Below are positions 24,840-34,466 of a stretch of DNA of 64,000 nt, one piece after another. The DNA comes from Streptomyces sp. NBC_01298 (GTDB lineage: Bacteria; Actinomycetota; Actinomycetes; Streptomycetales; Streptomycetaceae). A program made the position numbers and the translations under genes. Each line of letters starts with the position of its first letter. The stretch's first letter is position 1. The notes below the pieces were generated by a model. That model worked only from the letters and a program-made list of their open reading frames with translations. It searched no databases and was not told the DNA's origin. The stretch covers positions 3,286,001 through 3,350,000 of the forward strand of contig NZ_CP108414.1 of assembly GCF_035978755.1 (NCBI RefSeq). The letters are read 5' to 3'.

Positions 24840-26249
24840 TCAAGCCGACGCCGGCTTCCAGTGGGCGGCCAGGTCACCCCACAGGTAGGCGGCCGTCTCG
24901 ACGCCCTTGGTGAGCAGGTCGAGCTCGACCTTCTCGTTCGGCGAGTGCCAGCCGTCGGAGGGTACGGAGATCCCGAGGAAGAGGACGGGGGCGTTCAGCA
25001 CGTCCTGGAGGTCGGCCGCCGGTCCCGAACCGCCTTCGCGGGTGAAGCGGACCTTCTGGCCGAAGGCCCTGCTCATGGCGCGTACGACGGACTGCAGAGC
25101 GGGGTGGTCCAGCGGGGTCAGGCACGGCCGGGTGGGGGCGCCGAAGGTGATGGAATGCCGGATTCCGGCCGGGACGCGCTCCGCGACCCAGGCCGTGACG
25201 GCCGTCTCGACCTCGTACGGGTCCTGCCCCGAGACCAGGCGGAACGACAGCTTCAGGTGCGCCGAGGCGGGCACGATCGTCTTGCCGCCGGGCCCCTGGT
25301 AGCCGCCGCCGATGCCGTTGACCTCGGCGGTCGGGCGGGCCCAGACGCGCTCCAGGGTGGAGTAGCCGGCCTCGCCCGAGGCCGCGTACGACTTGGCCGT
25401 ACGGAGCCACTCGCTCTCGTCGAAGGGGAGCTCGGCGATCAGCTCGCGCTCCGCGTCCGTGAGCTCGGCGATGTTGTCGTAGAAGCCGGGGATCGTGACC
25501 CGCTCGTCCGCGTCGTGCAGGGCCGCGACGAGGCGGGCGGCGACGGTGGCCGGGTTCGGCACGGCGCCGCCGAAGGCACCCGAGTGGATGTCCTGGTCGG
25601 GGCCGAACAGGTCGATCTCACAGTCGGCGACGCCGCGCATGCCGGTGCAGACGGTGGGGGTGGTCTCGGACCACATGCCGGTGTCGGAGACGACCACGAC
25701 GTCGGCGGCGAGGCGGGCCGCCTCGCGCTCCACGAGGGCGCGGAAGTGCGGGGAACCGGACTCCTCCTCGCCCTCGACGATCAGCTTGAGGTGCACGGCG
25801 GGGGCGGACGCGCCGGTCGCGGCGAGGTGGGCCCGGACGCCGAGGGTGTGGAAGAAGACCTGGCCCTTGTCGTCGGCGGCGCCGCGCCCGTACATCCGGC
25901 CGTCCTTGATCACCGGCTCGAACGGGTCGGTGTGCCAGCCGTCGGCGAGGGCGGCGGGCTGCACGTCGTGGTGCCCGTAGACGAGGACGGTGGGGGCGGC
26001 GGGGTCCTCGCTCGGCCATTCGGCGAAGACGGCGGGGGCGCCGGCCGTCTGCCAGACCTCGGTGACCGGGAAACCGGTCTCCTTGAGCTTCGCGGCCAGC
26101 CAGTCGGCGCTGCGCCGTACGTCGTCCGCGTGCTCGGGCTGGGCCGAGACGGAGGGGATGCGGAGCCAGTCGGCGAGGTCGTCGAGGAAGGCGGCGCGGT
26201 GTGTGTCGATGTACGTGCGGACGACGCTGTCCGCCGGGGTGTCGCTCAT
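24840..26249 (-). CDS. M20 family dipeptidase
   Basis: The 469-residue protein has the M20 metallopeptidase metal motifs: YGHHDVQP (91-98), GRGAADDKGQ (121-130, bridging Asp), EGEEESGSP (159-167, catalytic Glu pair) and VSDTGMW. A dimerisation domain lies between about 200 and 330. Such enzymes are cytosolic zinc dipeptidases or aminoacylases. The LADGWHTDPFEPV stretch is typical of the CNDP dipeptidase-like subgroup. The ATG at 26249 is preferred over a longer Lys/Arg-rich frame that overlaps adnB. Confidence 0.9.
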   Translation of the reverse strand: MSDTPADSVVRTYIDTHRAAFLDDLADWLRIPSVSAQPEHADDVRRSADWLAAKLKETGFPVTEVWQTAGAPAVFAEWPSEDPAAPTVLVYGHHDVQPAALADGWHTDPFEPVIKDGRMYGRGAADDKGQVFFHTLGVRAHLAATGASAPAVHLKLIVEGEEESGSPHFRALVEREAARLAADVVVVSDTGMWSETTPTVCTGMRGVADCEIDLFGPDQDIHSGAFGGAVPNPATVAARLVAALHDADERVTIPGFYDNIAELTDAERELIAELPFDESEWLRTAKSYAASGEAGYSTLERVWARPTAEVNGIGGGYQGPGGKTIVPASAHLKLSFRLVSGQDPYEVETAVTAWVAERVPAGIRHSITFGAPTRPCLTPLDHPALQSVVRAMSRAFGQKVRFTREGGSGPAADLQDVLNAPVLFLGISVPSDGWHSPNEKVELDLLTKGVETAAYLWGDLAAHWKPASA

Positions 26250-26259
26250 GGCCACGAGC

Positions 26260-29200
26260 CTAACCTTCCGTTCGATGGTCACTTTCCGTGTCCGTTTTGC
26301 CTTGGAGGATCTGCTCAAGACGGGCGCGGTCGGGGAGGTTGCGGGGACGGATGACGCGGCCGCTGCGGACGTGCAGGAACACGGCCGTGACCTGCGCGAG
26401 GGGGGTGTTCGTGGCTTCCGCCCAGGCCAGGCGGTAGACGGCCAGCTGGAGGGGGTCGGCCTCGGTGGTGCGGCCGGTCTTCCAGTCGACGATCTCGTAG
26501 CCGGTGGCGGTGCCGTCCGCCTCCGCGGTGCGGTAGACGGCGTCGATCCGGCCGCGGATCACCCGGCCGGCGAGGGTGAGCTGGACCGGGACCTCCATGC
26601 GGTACGGGGTCCGGTCGGCGTACGGGCTCCGCTCGAAGGCCGCCTTGAGGGAGTCGAGGTCGGCCTCGTCGGCGATGTCCTGGTCGGAGGCGTCCGCGGA
26701 GCCGTCCCCCGACGGGGCCGCGGCTCCGGGGAGGTCGGTGAGGGGGTCGAGGACGTCGAGGTGGGGCAGCGGGAGCTCGTCGAAGCGGGACTCCACCCAC
26801 GCGTGGAACCGGGTGCCCTGGCGTGCGGCGGGCTGCGGCGGCTTGGGCATGGGGCGGGCGAGGTCGCGTACGAAGCCCTGCTCGTCGGAGGCGAGGCGCA
26901 GCAGCTGGCTGGCGGAGAGCGCGGCCGGGAGCTCCACGTCGCGGACGACCGCGCGGGCACGGCGGAGCTCGCCCTCCAGGGCGTCGAGGTCCCGGTCCCA
27001 GGAGGCGATGGCCCTGGCCTCCTCGGGGGTGAGGGGGCCGGTACCGGGTACGGCCACGGGGCCGGGCCGCGGGACGGCTTCGCCGGGTGCCGCGGGGCGC
27101 GGGCGGGGCCCGGGCTCGGGCTCGGCCCAGTCGGCTTCCTCCGGCCACAGGTCGTCGCCGGGCGCGGCCGCGTCCTCGGGCCACAGGTCGTCCTCCGCGG
27201 CGCCGGGTGCGGCGGGGCGCGGGCGGGACGTGGACCACGACGGGTCCGTGTCCTCGGGCCACAGGGGGTCGGGGGTCGGGGGGGCTTCCTCTTCCCCCAC
27301 CCCGCCCCTTCCCGGAACCGGGGCTTCGCCCCGGACCCCCTGCGGGGTGCCGCCTGCGGCGGCGGGCGCGGCGCGGCCCGGCCCGGCCTGCGGCGGGGTG
27401 GCGGCGGTTGCGGTCGGCCCGTCCGCCGGGTCCGGCCACGGGGCCGGGGGCTCCTCGTCGTAGTCGGGGTCTTCGCAGTGCGGGGGCCAGAGGTAGGTGT
27501 CCTCCGGGGCTGCCCTGGGGGTCTCGCGGGGTGGGTGGAGGTAGGACTCGACCAGGGCGGCGGCGGCTCGGCGGAGGGTGAGGGAGGTGGGGTCCAGGGG
27601 GAGGGGCCAGGAGTGGTCCGGGGTGGAGTCCGTGGCCAGGGACGGGTTCTCCGCGTCCGGGGGCGGGGTGTCGGCCCAGGCTTCGATCTCGCCGTTGCCC
27701 GCGGCGCAGTGTTCGTACAGGGCGGTCAGGAACGCGGACGGGCCGCGCGGCTTCTTCTGGGTCGGGCCCCACCAGTGGCCCGAGGCCAGGAGGAGCGAGC
27801 GCGGGCGGGTGAAGGTGACGTAGCCGAGGCGGAGCTCCTCGACGGCCTTGTGCGACTTGAGGGCCGCCTTGAAGGCGCGCAGGCCCGGCGAGGTCCATTC
27901 CGGGGTGGGCGGGAGGGTCGGCGCGTCCCCGCGCAGGGCGTAGGGGAGGACCTTCGCGTACGAGGTCCAGGCCTCCGGGGCCTTCTCCTTCGGGAAGGAG
28001 CCGGCGGAGAGGTCGGGGACCACCACCACGTCCCACTCCAGGCCCTTGGACTTGTGGGCCGTCAGGACCTTGACCGTGTTCTCGCCGCCGGGGAGGGCGT
28101 GGTCCAGGCCCTTCTCGTACTGGGCCGCCGTGCGGAGGAAGGACAGGAAGGCGAGGAGCGAGGCTTCGCCGTCGAGGGAGGCGAAGCCGGCCGCCACGTC
28201 CATGAAGCTCGACAGGGTCTCCCGGCGGCGGGCCGCCAGCGCGTGCGGGGAGGAGGCCAGCTCCACGTCGAGGCCGGTCGCCGACAGGACCCGGTGCAGG
28301 ACGTCCATCAGCGGGTCCGAGAGGGAACGGCGCAGGTCGCGCAGTTCCTGGGCGAGGTGCGCGAAGCGGACCCGGGCCGCGGCGGAGAAGGGCAGCTGGT
28401 CGGGGGCGGACTGGCCCGCGCCGTCCAGGAAGGTTTCCAGGGCGTCGGCCAGCGACACGATCTCCGCCGGGTCCACGCCCTCCACGGCCGCCGCGAGGCG
28501 GTCGTCGTCCGAGGGGGAGTCGGAGGAGTCGGAGGAGCGGGAGGAGCGGGAGGAGCGGGAGATCAGGGTGCGGGCCCGGCGGCCCAGCAGGGCCAGGTCG
28601 CGGGCGCCGATGCGCCAGCGCGGTCCGATGAGCAGCCGGACGAGCGCGGCGTTGGCGCCCGGGTCCTGGAGGACCTCGCAGACGGCGACGAGGTCCGCGA
28701 CCTCCGGGAGGTGGAGCAGGCCGGACAGGCCGACGACTTCGACGGGGACGTCGCGCTCGACGAGGGCCGCCTGGATCCGCGCGAAGTCGCCGCCGGAGCG
28801 GCACAGTACGGCGATGTCGCGCGGCTGCGTACCCGTACGGACCAGGTGGGAGATGGAGTCGCCGATCCAGTCGAGCTCCTGTGCGTGGGTCTCCAGCAGG
28901 GCGCACCGGACGGAGCCGTCGCGCTCCGCGCCCGGAGCGGGGCGCAGGGCCTCGACGCCCTCGTGCAGGGAGCGCAGCGGGGCGGCGAGCTCGTTGGCCA
29001 GGTCCAGGAGGCGGCCGCCGCTGCGCCGGTTCTCGCTGAGGGAGAACCGGGTGGCGGGGCTGCCGTCGGCGTACGGGAAGTGCTCGGGGAAGTCGTCGAG
29101 GTTGGCCACGGAGGCGCCGCGCCAGCCGTAGATGGCCTGGCAGGGGTCCCCGACGGCGGTCACCGCGTGCCCGGTGCCCGCGCCGAACAGCCCGGACAGC

Positions 29201-30120
29201 AGGAGCCGCTGCGCGACCGAGGTGTCCTGGTACTCGTCGAGCAGGACGACGCGGAACTCCTCGCGCAGCAGGGCGCCGACCTCGGGCCGGGTCGTGGCGA
29301 GCCGTGCGGAGAGGGCTATCTGGTCGCCGAAGTCGAGCAGGTCGCGGGAGTGTTTGGCGGCGCGGTAGCGGGAGACCAGCTCCAGGAGCTCCAGGCGGCC
29401 GCGGACCGCCTCGGGGACCTTGCGCAGGTCCTCGTTGCTGAGCTTGACGTCGGCGAGGGCGGAGAGGAGCTCCGTGTCGTACGCGCGCAGCCGCTCCGGC
29501 GGTACGAGGTGCTCGGAAAGCTCCCCGTCGAGCGCGAGCAGGTCGCTGACCAGGTCGGGAACGGATTTGGTGAGGGAGGGGTACGGGCCCGGGGCCTCGC
29601 GGAGCACGCGGGCGGCGAGCTGGAAGCGGGTGGCGTCGGCGAGCAGCCGGGCGCTGGGCTCCAGGCCGATGCGCAGGCCGTGGTCCTTGAGGAGCTGCCC
29701 GGCGAAGGCGTGGTACGTGGAGATCCGCGGTTCGCCGCCCGCGGAGCCGGTCTCGGCCGGGGAGGGGTCCGGATCGGTGATCCCGGCGCGCGCGAGGGCG
29801 GTCCGTACCCGCTCGGCGAGCTCGCCGGCGGCCTTGTTGGTGAAGGTCAGGCCGAGGACCTGCTCGGGTGCGACCGCGCCGGTGCCGACCAGCCAGACCA
29901 CGCGGGCGGCCATGACGGTGGTCTTGCCGGATCCGGCGCCGGCCACGATGACCTGCGGGGCGGGCGGGGCGGTGACGCAGGCCATCTGTTCGGGCGTGAA
30001 GGGGATCCCCAGGAGCTCCTTGAGCTGCTCGGGATCGGTGAGGGCCGGTGCCGGTGCCTGCGGCGCTTGTGCGGGCGGAGCGGGCGGGGAGGGCGGCGGG
30101 ACGGACGGACGCGCGGACAC
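26260..30120 (-). CDS. adnB: AdnB-type helicase-nuclease subunit
   Basis: The 1286-residue protein has an N-terminal UvrD-like motor (Walker A AGAGSGKTT, LGLTFTNKAAGELAERV, LLDEYQD, VGDPCQAIYGWRG, VLTAHKSKGLEWD, LGYVTFTRPR) and a C-terminal RecB-family nuclease (GTRFHAWVE, GRIDAVYRT, IVDWKTGRTTEADPLQLAVY). Mycobacterial AdnB has this architecture and resects double-strand breaks with AdnA. It is nearly 200 residues longer than the mycobacterial protein, mostly from a Pro/Ala/acidic linker at about 860-1040 with repeated DDLWPE blocks. The GTG start lacks a clear ribosome site. It follows adnA by 126 bases. Confidence 0.9.
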   Translation of the reverse strand: MSARPSVPPPSPPAPPAQAPQAPAPALTDPEQLKELLGIPFTPEQMACVTAPPAPQVIVAGAGSGKTTVMAARVVWLVGTGAVAPEQVLGLTFTNKAAGELAERVRTALARAGITDPDPSPAETGSAGGEPRISTYHAFAGQLLKDHGLRIGLEPSARLLADATRFQLAARVLREAPGPYPSLTKSVPDLVSDLLALDGELSEHLVPPERLRAYDTELLSALADVKLSNEDLRKVPEAVRGRLELLELVSRYRAAKHSRDLLDFGDQIALSARLATTRPEVGALLREEFRVVLLDEYQDTSVAQRLLLSGLFGAGTGHAVTAVGDPCQAIYGWRGASVANLDDFPEHFPYADGSPATRFSLSENRRSGGRLLDLANELAAPLRSLHEGVEALRPAPGAERDGSVRCALLETHAQELDWIGDSISHLVRTGTQPRDIAVLCRSGGDFARIQAALVERDVPVEVVGLSGLLHLPEVADLVAVCEVLQDPGANAALVRLLIGPRWRIGARDLALLGRRARTLISRSSRSSRSSDSSDSPSDDDRLAAAVEGVDPAEIVSLADALETFLDGAGQSAPDQLPFSAAARVRFAHLAQELRDLRRSLSDPLMDVLHRVLSATGLDVELASSPHALAARRRETLSSFMDVAAGFASLDGEASLLAFLSFLRTAAQYEKGLDHALPGGENTVKVLTAHKSKGLEWDVVVVPDLSAGSFPKEKAPEAWTSYAKVLPYALRGDAPTLPPTPEWTSPGLRAFKAALKSHKAVEELRLGYVTFTRPRSLLLASGHWWGPTQKKPRGPSAFLTALYEHCAAGNGEIEAWADTPPPDAENPSLATDSTPDHSWPLPLDPTSLTLRRAAAALVESYLHPPRETPRAAPEDTYLWPPHCEDPDYDEEPPAPWPDPADGPTATAATPPQAGPGRAAPAAAGGTPQGVRGEAPVPGRGGVGEEEAPPTPDPLWPEDTDPSWSTSRPRPAAPGAAEDDLWPEDAAAPGDDLWPEEADWAEPEPGPRPRPAAPGEAVPRPGPVAVPGTGPLTPEEARAIASWDRDLDALEGELRRARAVVRDVELPAALSASQLLRLASDEQGFVRDLARPMPKPPQPAARQGTRFHAWVESRFDELPLPHLDVLDPLTDLPGAAAPSGDGSADASDQDIADEADLDSLKAAFERSPYADRTPYRMEVPVQLTLAGRVIRGRIDAVYRTAEADGTATGYEIVDWKTGRTTEADPLQLAVYRLAWAEATNTPLAQVTAVFLHVRSGRVIRPRNLPDRARLEQILQGKTDTESDHRTEG

Positions 30121-30246
30121 CTGAAAAGGCTAGCCGCCCGCACCGACAGTCCCCGCCGCGCGGGCCCCGGTCGGGGGCGCTGGTGGGGGCACGGACCGTG
30201 CGGGGCGGGCCGTCCCCGCGGGGCGGATCGGCATGCGCCCGGCGGG

Positions 30247-33200
30247 CTACTCCACCGTCTGGCGGCCCTCCGGGCGGGCGCTGCACGAGGCGCGGAAGGA
30301 GCAGTGGTCGCAGTGCTTGCCGAGGGCGGGTGCGAAGCGTTCGTCGAGGACCCGGCCGGCCGCGGTGGCGAGCAGGTCGCCGACCCATTCGCCGGGGGCG
30401 CCGCCCTCCAGGGCCCGCTGCGCCTGGATCTTGGGCACCGTGTCGCCGCCGTCGCGCTGGGCGGCGCCCTGGCGCAGCTGCACGAGTTCGGCGCCGCCGG
30501 GTGCGGGGCGCAGGCCGTCGAAGACCTCGTCGACGGCGCCCTCGCGCACGGCGAGCTGGTACACGGCGAGCTGCGGGTGGCGTTCGACCTCCTTGGCGGT
30601 CGGCGCGGCCTTGCCGGTCTTGAAGTCGACGACGTACGCGCGGCCCTGTGCGTCGGCCTCGACGCGGTCCATGGAGCCGCGGACCCGGACGGCGTACTCC
30701 CCCGCTTCGAGGGTGACGTCGAAGTCGTGCTCGGTGGCCACGGCCGCCCGGCCCCCGCGGTCGGTGGTGTGCCAGCGCAGGAAGCGCTCCAGGGCGGCGC
30801 GGGCGTTGTCCTTCTCCTGGCGGGACTTCCAGGGGGCGTCGAAGGCGAGCGAGTCCCACACCGAGTCGAGGCGTTCCATGAGGACGGCGAGGTCGGCGGG
30901 GGTACGGCCGGAGGCGACCTCGTCGGCGAGGACGTGGACGACGTTGCCGAAGCCCTGGGCTGCCGTGGAGGGGGCGTCGGCCTTGACCTCGCGGCCCAGG
31001 AACCACTGGAGGGAGCAGGTGTTGGCGAGCTGCTCCAGGGCGGAGCCGGACAGGGCGACGGGGTGGTCGCGGTCGCGGAGCGGGACGCTGCTGCGGGTGG
31101 GCTCGTACAGCCCCCACCAGCGCTGTGGGTGCGCTGCGGGGACGAGCGGGCGGTCCTCGTCGTCGGTGAGCACGGCGAGCCGGGCGAGGCGGCGGGCGGC
31201 GGCGTCGCGCAGGGCGGGCGAGGCGTCGGGGTCGACGGTGGTGGCGCGGAGTTCCGCGACGAGCGCGGGCACCGCGAGGGGGCGGCGGGGGCGGCCGGTG
31301 ACGTCCTTGACGGGGACGCCGAGCTCGGTGAGGAGGCGGGAGGGCTGGTCGCCGTCCTCGGCGGGGGCCTTGACTGCGGTGACGACGAGGCGGTCGCGGG
31401 CGCGGGTGGCGGCGACGTAGAAGAGGCGGCGCTCCTCGGCGAGGAGCGCGCCGGGGGTGAGGGGCTCGGCGAGGCCGTCGCGGCCGATGCGGTCGGCTTC
31501 GAGGAGGGAGCCGCGGCGGCGCAGGTCGGGCCAGAGCCCTTCCTGGACGCCCGCGACGACGACGAGTCCCCACTCCAGGCCCTTGGAGCGGTGCGCGGTC
31601 ATGAGGCGGACGGCTTCGCGGCGGACGGCGCGGGGGGTGAGGGTGTCTCCGGCGATGTCCTCGGCTTCGAGCTGTTCGAGGAAGTTGAGCGCGCCTCGGC
31701 CGCCGGTACGGTCCTCCGCGCGGGCGGCGGTGTCGAAGAGCGCGCAGACGGCGTCGAGGTCGCGGTCGGCGTTGCGGCCGGCGGGGCCGCCGCGGCGGGC
31801 GCCGCGTTCGAGGCGCTGCGGCCAGGGGGTGCCGTCCCAGAGGGTCCACAGGACCTCCTCGGCGGTGCCGCCGCCGGCGAGGAGCTCGCGGGCCTTGCGC
31901 AGCAGCAGGCCGAGGCGTTGCGCTCCGCGGGCGTAGGCGGGGTCGTGGGCGACGAGCCGCTCGGGCTCCGCGAGGGCTCTGGCGAGGAGCACGTCGGAGG
32001 GCGCGGGCGTCTTGACCCCGGCGGCCCGCTCCTCGTCGCGCAGGGCGCGGCCGAGGCGGCGCAGGTCCGCGGCGTCCATCCCGCCGAGCGGCGAGGACAG
32101 CAGCACGAGGGCGGCCTCGACCCCGATCCACCCTTCGCCTGCGGCGGGCGCGTCGGGACCGGGCACGGGCTCCGCGCCGGACCGGTCGGTGCCGGTTTCG
32201 GCGGCGGATGAGGCGTCCTCGCGGGCAGGCTCGCCCGCCCCGGCGCCCGCGGTGCCGGACCCGTCCCCGACTCCGTCGGACAGCCCGGCCGGTGCCGCGA
32301 CCGGGGCACCGGCGGAGCCGGACAGACCGGTGCCGGCTTCGGCGGCGGGAGAGGTTTCCCGCCCACCCGCCCCGTCCTGGCGGCCGAACCCGCGCCCGTC
32401 GCCGGGAGCGGCCCCGACCCCGTCGGGGAGCGGGCCCTGCACCCCGGCGATGCGGACCGGGCCGGGCAGCTCGCCGCCGGCCACGGCCGGGTCGCCGGCG
32501 GAGCCGGGTACGGGCTCGGGGGCGGGGCCGGACTCGGGGGCGGGCACGGACTCGGGGCCGGGCAGCTCGCCGCCGGCCACGGCCGGGTCGCCGGCGGAGC
32601 CGGGTACGGACTCGGGGGCGGGGCCGGACTCGGGGGCGGGCACGGACTCGGGGCCGGGCAGCTCGCCGCCGGCCACGGCCGGGTCGCCGGCGGAGCCGGG
32701 TACGGACTCGGGGGCGGGCTCGGGCTCGGGCTCGGGCTCGGGGCCAGGCTCGGTGGCGGCCTCGGGCTCGGGGGTGGACCGCTCGGGGCCGGACTCGGCG
32801 GGGGGTGTCGTGGTGGATTCCGCGAGGGTGCGGAGGGCCGTCAGGAGGGGGGATATGGCCGGCTCGTGGCGGAGGGGGGAGTCCGTGCCGTCGGTTTCGG
32901 CCGGGACTCCCGCCGCGATCAGGGCGCGGCGCATCTGCGGCAGGGTGCGGCCGCCCGCGCGGACCAGGACGGCCATGTCCTGCCACGGCACGCCCTCCTC
33001 CAGGTGGGCCCGGCGCAGGACGTCGGCGATGTTGTCCAGTTCCGCGCCGGCCGTGGGGTAGGTGAACACCTCGACCCGGCCGCCCTCGCGGGTCGACGCG
33101 AGCGCGCGGTGGGCCCGTACGGCCGCCGAGGGCAGGCGCGGCAACGGCATGCGGGTCGTCAGGTGGCGGGTGGCGGCGAGGAGGACCGAGGACGAGCGGC

Positions 33201-34161
33201 GGGAGGTGGTGAGGGCGCGGACCTCGGCTCCCGGGAAGGAGGTCTCGAAGTCCAGGATGTTGTTGATGTCCGCGCCGCGGAAGGCGTAGATCGACTGGTC
33301 GGGGTCGCCGAAGGCGGTCAGCCGGCCGCCGGGACCCGCCAGTGCGCGCAGCAGGCGCAGCTGCGAGGCGTCGGTGTCCTGGTACTCGTCCACGTAGATC
33401 ACGTCGTACAGGGAGGAGAGCGAGGGGGTGCGTTCCGCCAGGAGGACGGCGCGGTGGAGCAGTTCCGCGTAGTCCAGGGTGCCCTGGAGGTCCAGTACGT
33501 CCAGGTACTCGGCGAGGAAGGCCGCCGCCGCCTTCCAGTCCGGCCGGCCGAGGCGGGTCGCGAAGTCGGAGAGGGCCCGCGGGCCCAGGCCCAGCTCGCG
33601 GGCGCGGGCGAGCACCGCGCGGACCTCGTCCGCGAAGCCGCGCGTGGTCAGTGCGGCCCGCAGGTCGTCCGGCCAGCGGATCGAGCGGAGCCGGCGCTGG
33701 CCTTCGAGGAGGGTGCGGACCATGACGTCCTGCTCCGGGCCGGAGAGCAGTCGCAGCGGGTCCGCGAAGAGTTCCGCGTCCTGGTGCGCCCGGACCAGTC
33801 CGTAGCAGAAGGAGTGGAAGGTGGTGGCCTGCGGGGCGCGCGCGCCGCCGAGCCGCAGGGCGGTCCGGTCGCGCAGTTCCACCGCGGCCTTGCGGCTGAA
33901 GGTGAGGATCAGGATGCGCGCGGGGTCGGCCCCGGACTCCACGCGGGCCGCGACCGCCTCGACCAGCGTGGTCGTCTTCCCGGTGCCCGGTCCGGCCAGG
34001 ACCAGCAGCGGTCCGCCGGTGTGCTCAACCACCGCCCGCTGCGCTGCGTCCAGCACAGGGGGATCCACCCGCTCCGCACCGGTACGCACCAGGCGGTACG
34101 CGTCCGGGTTCCGCGTACGCCGCCGCTCGGAGCGGTGGCCGTCGGAGGAAGAGGTGTTCAC
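30247..34161 (-). CDS. adnA: AdnA-type helicase-nuclease subunit
   Basis: The 1304-residue protein has UvrD-like motifs (LAGPGTGKTTTLVEAV, ILTFSRKAAVELRDR, YVDEYQDTD, FGDPDQSIYAFRG, MTAHRSKGLEWGL, FYVAATRAR) and a C-terminal RecB-like nuclease with VVDFKTGKAAPT. Four cysteines (one in NTCSLQW, three in HCDHCSFRASC) would hold the [4Fe-4S] cluster of AddB/AdnA nucleases. Mycobacterial AdnA is about 1050 residues. The excess is a low-complexity insert of some 230 residues (about 447-675) inside the helicase, carrying a 96 bp tandem repeat. A GTG start is used. It is the first gene of an adnA-adnB pair. Confidence 0.9.
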   Translation of the reverse strand: MNTSSSDGHRSERRRTRNPDAYRLVRTGAERVDPPVLDAAQRAVVEHTGGPLLVLAGPGTGKTTTLVEAVAARVESGADPARILILTFSRKAAVELRDRTALRLGGARAPQATTFHSFCYGLVRAHQDAELFADPLRLLSGPEQDVMVRTLLEGQRRLRSIRWPDDLRAALTTRGFADEVRAVLARARELGLGPRALSDFATRLGRPDWKAAAAFLAEYLDVLDLQGTLDYAELLHRAVLLAERTPSLSSLYDVIYVDEYQDTDASQLRLLRALAGPGGRLTAFGDPDQSIYAFRGADINNILDFETSFPGAEVRALTTSRRSSSVLLAATRHLTTRMPLPRLPSAAVRAHRALASTREGGRVEVFTYPTAGAELDNIADVLRRAHLEEGVPWQDMAVLVRAGGRTLPQMRRALIAAGVPAETDGTDSPLRHEPAISPLLTALRTLAESTTTPPAESGPERSTPEPEAATEPGPEPEPEPEPAPESVPGSAGDPAVAGGELPGPESVPAPESGPAPESVPGSAGDPAVAGGELPGPESVPAPESGPAPEPVPGSAGDPAVAGGELPGPVRIAGVQGPLPDGVGAAPGDGRGFGRQDGAGGRETSPAAEAGTGLSGSAGAPVAAPAGLSDGVGDGSGTAGAGAGEPAREDASSAAETGTDRSGAEPVPGPDAPAAGEGWIGVEAALVLLSSPLGGMDAADLRRLGRALRDEERAAGVKTPAPSDVLLARALAEPERLVAHDPAYARGAQRLGLLLRKARELLAGGGTAEEVLWTLWDGTPWPQRLERGARRGGPAGRNADRDLDAVCALFDTAARAEDRTGGRGALNFLEQLEAEDIAGDTLTPRAVRREAVRLMTAHRSKGLEWGLVVVAGVQEGLWPDLRRRGSLLEADRIGRDGLAEPLTPGALLAEERRLFYVAATRARDRLVVTAVKAPAEDGDQPSRLLTELGVPVKDVTGRPRRPLAVPALVAELRATTVDPDASPALRDAAARRLARLAVLTDDEDRPLVPAAHPQRWWGLYEPTRSSVPLRDRDHPVALSGSALEQLANTCSLQWFLGREVKADAPSTAAQGFGNVVHVLADEVASGRTPADLAVLMERLDSVWDSLAFDAPWKSRQEKDNARAALERFLRWHTTDRGGRAAVATEHDFDVTLEAGEYAVRVRGSMDRVEADAQGRAYVVDFKTGKAAPTAKEVERHPQLAVYQLAVREGAVDEVFDGLRPAPGGAELVQLRQGAAQRDGGDTVPKIQAQRALEGGAPGEWVGDLLATAAGRVLDERFAPALGKHCDHCSFRASCSARPEGRQTVE
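32461..32720. repeat. 96 bp in-frame tandem repeat inside adnA
   Basis: Copies start at 32461, 32557 and 32653 (last one partial). Each encodes 32 residues with a GSAGDPAVAGGELPG core and PESGPAPES spacers. The unit is a multiple of three and differences are single bases, so copy number can change without a frameshift. Confidence 0.92.
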
Positions 34162-34454
34162 GTGGGGTGCCGGTCCTGGTGGGTCTGCCGTTGCGGCGGT
34201 CGCTGCCGCAGCGGTTGCTGCTGCCGCTCCTGGGGTGACGTCCCGGGCGGTGGCCGAGGCGCGAGTCGGAGTCGAAGGGGCAACGCTACGGCACGGCGCG
34301 CGGCGGGCGCAGTTTCCCCGGGACTCCCGTCCCGGCCCCCGTCCGTACTCCCGTCCGCCCTCCCGCCCTCACTGCCATCCGGTCCCGCGCGTCCCCCTTA
34401 CGGGGCTTCGCACGTCTCTTCGACCACCCCTCCGGGCCTCGCATGGCCGAAGCT

Positions 34455-34466
34455 GTCACATGTGAC
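34455..34466. promoter_or_regulatory. 12-base palindrome at the end of the alkyltransferase-like gene
   Basis: GTCACATGTGAC is a perfect palindrome that overlaps the stop codon of the minus-strand gene at 34456 and lies at the far end of the adnA upstream region. A regulatory role is only possible. The rest of 34162-34454 shows no gene or clear promoter. Confidence 0.25.

Noticed and set aside
30121..30246. Hidden gene between adnA and adnB
   Set aside because: Only 126 bases, with no ribosome-sited start or stop-bounded frame that looks coding.
25990..32211. Very long plus-strand open frame across adnB and adnA, and a long minus-strand frame at 26315-32986
   Set aside because: The translations are Gly/Arg/Val- or Pro/Arg-rich with no domain, and they oppose or shift against well-motifed genes. 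In such GC-rich DNA stop codons are rare in the wrong frames.
32461..32720. CRISPR-like repeats
   Set aside because: The units are tandem with no spacers and encode an in-frame protein repeat.
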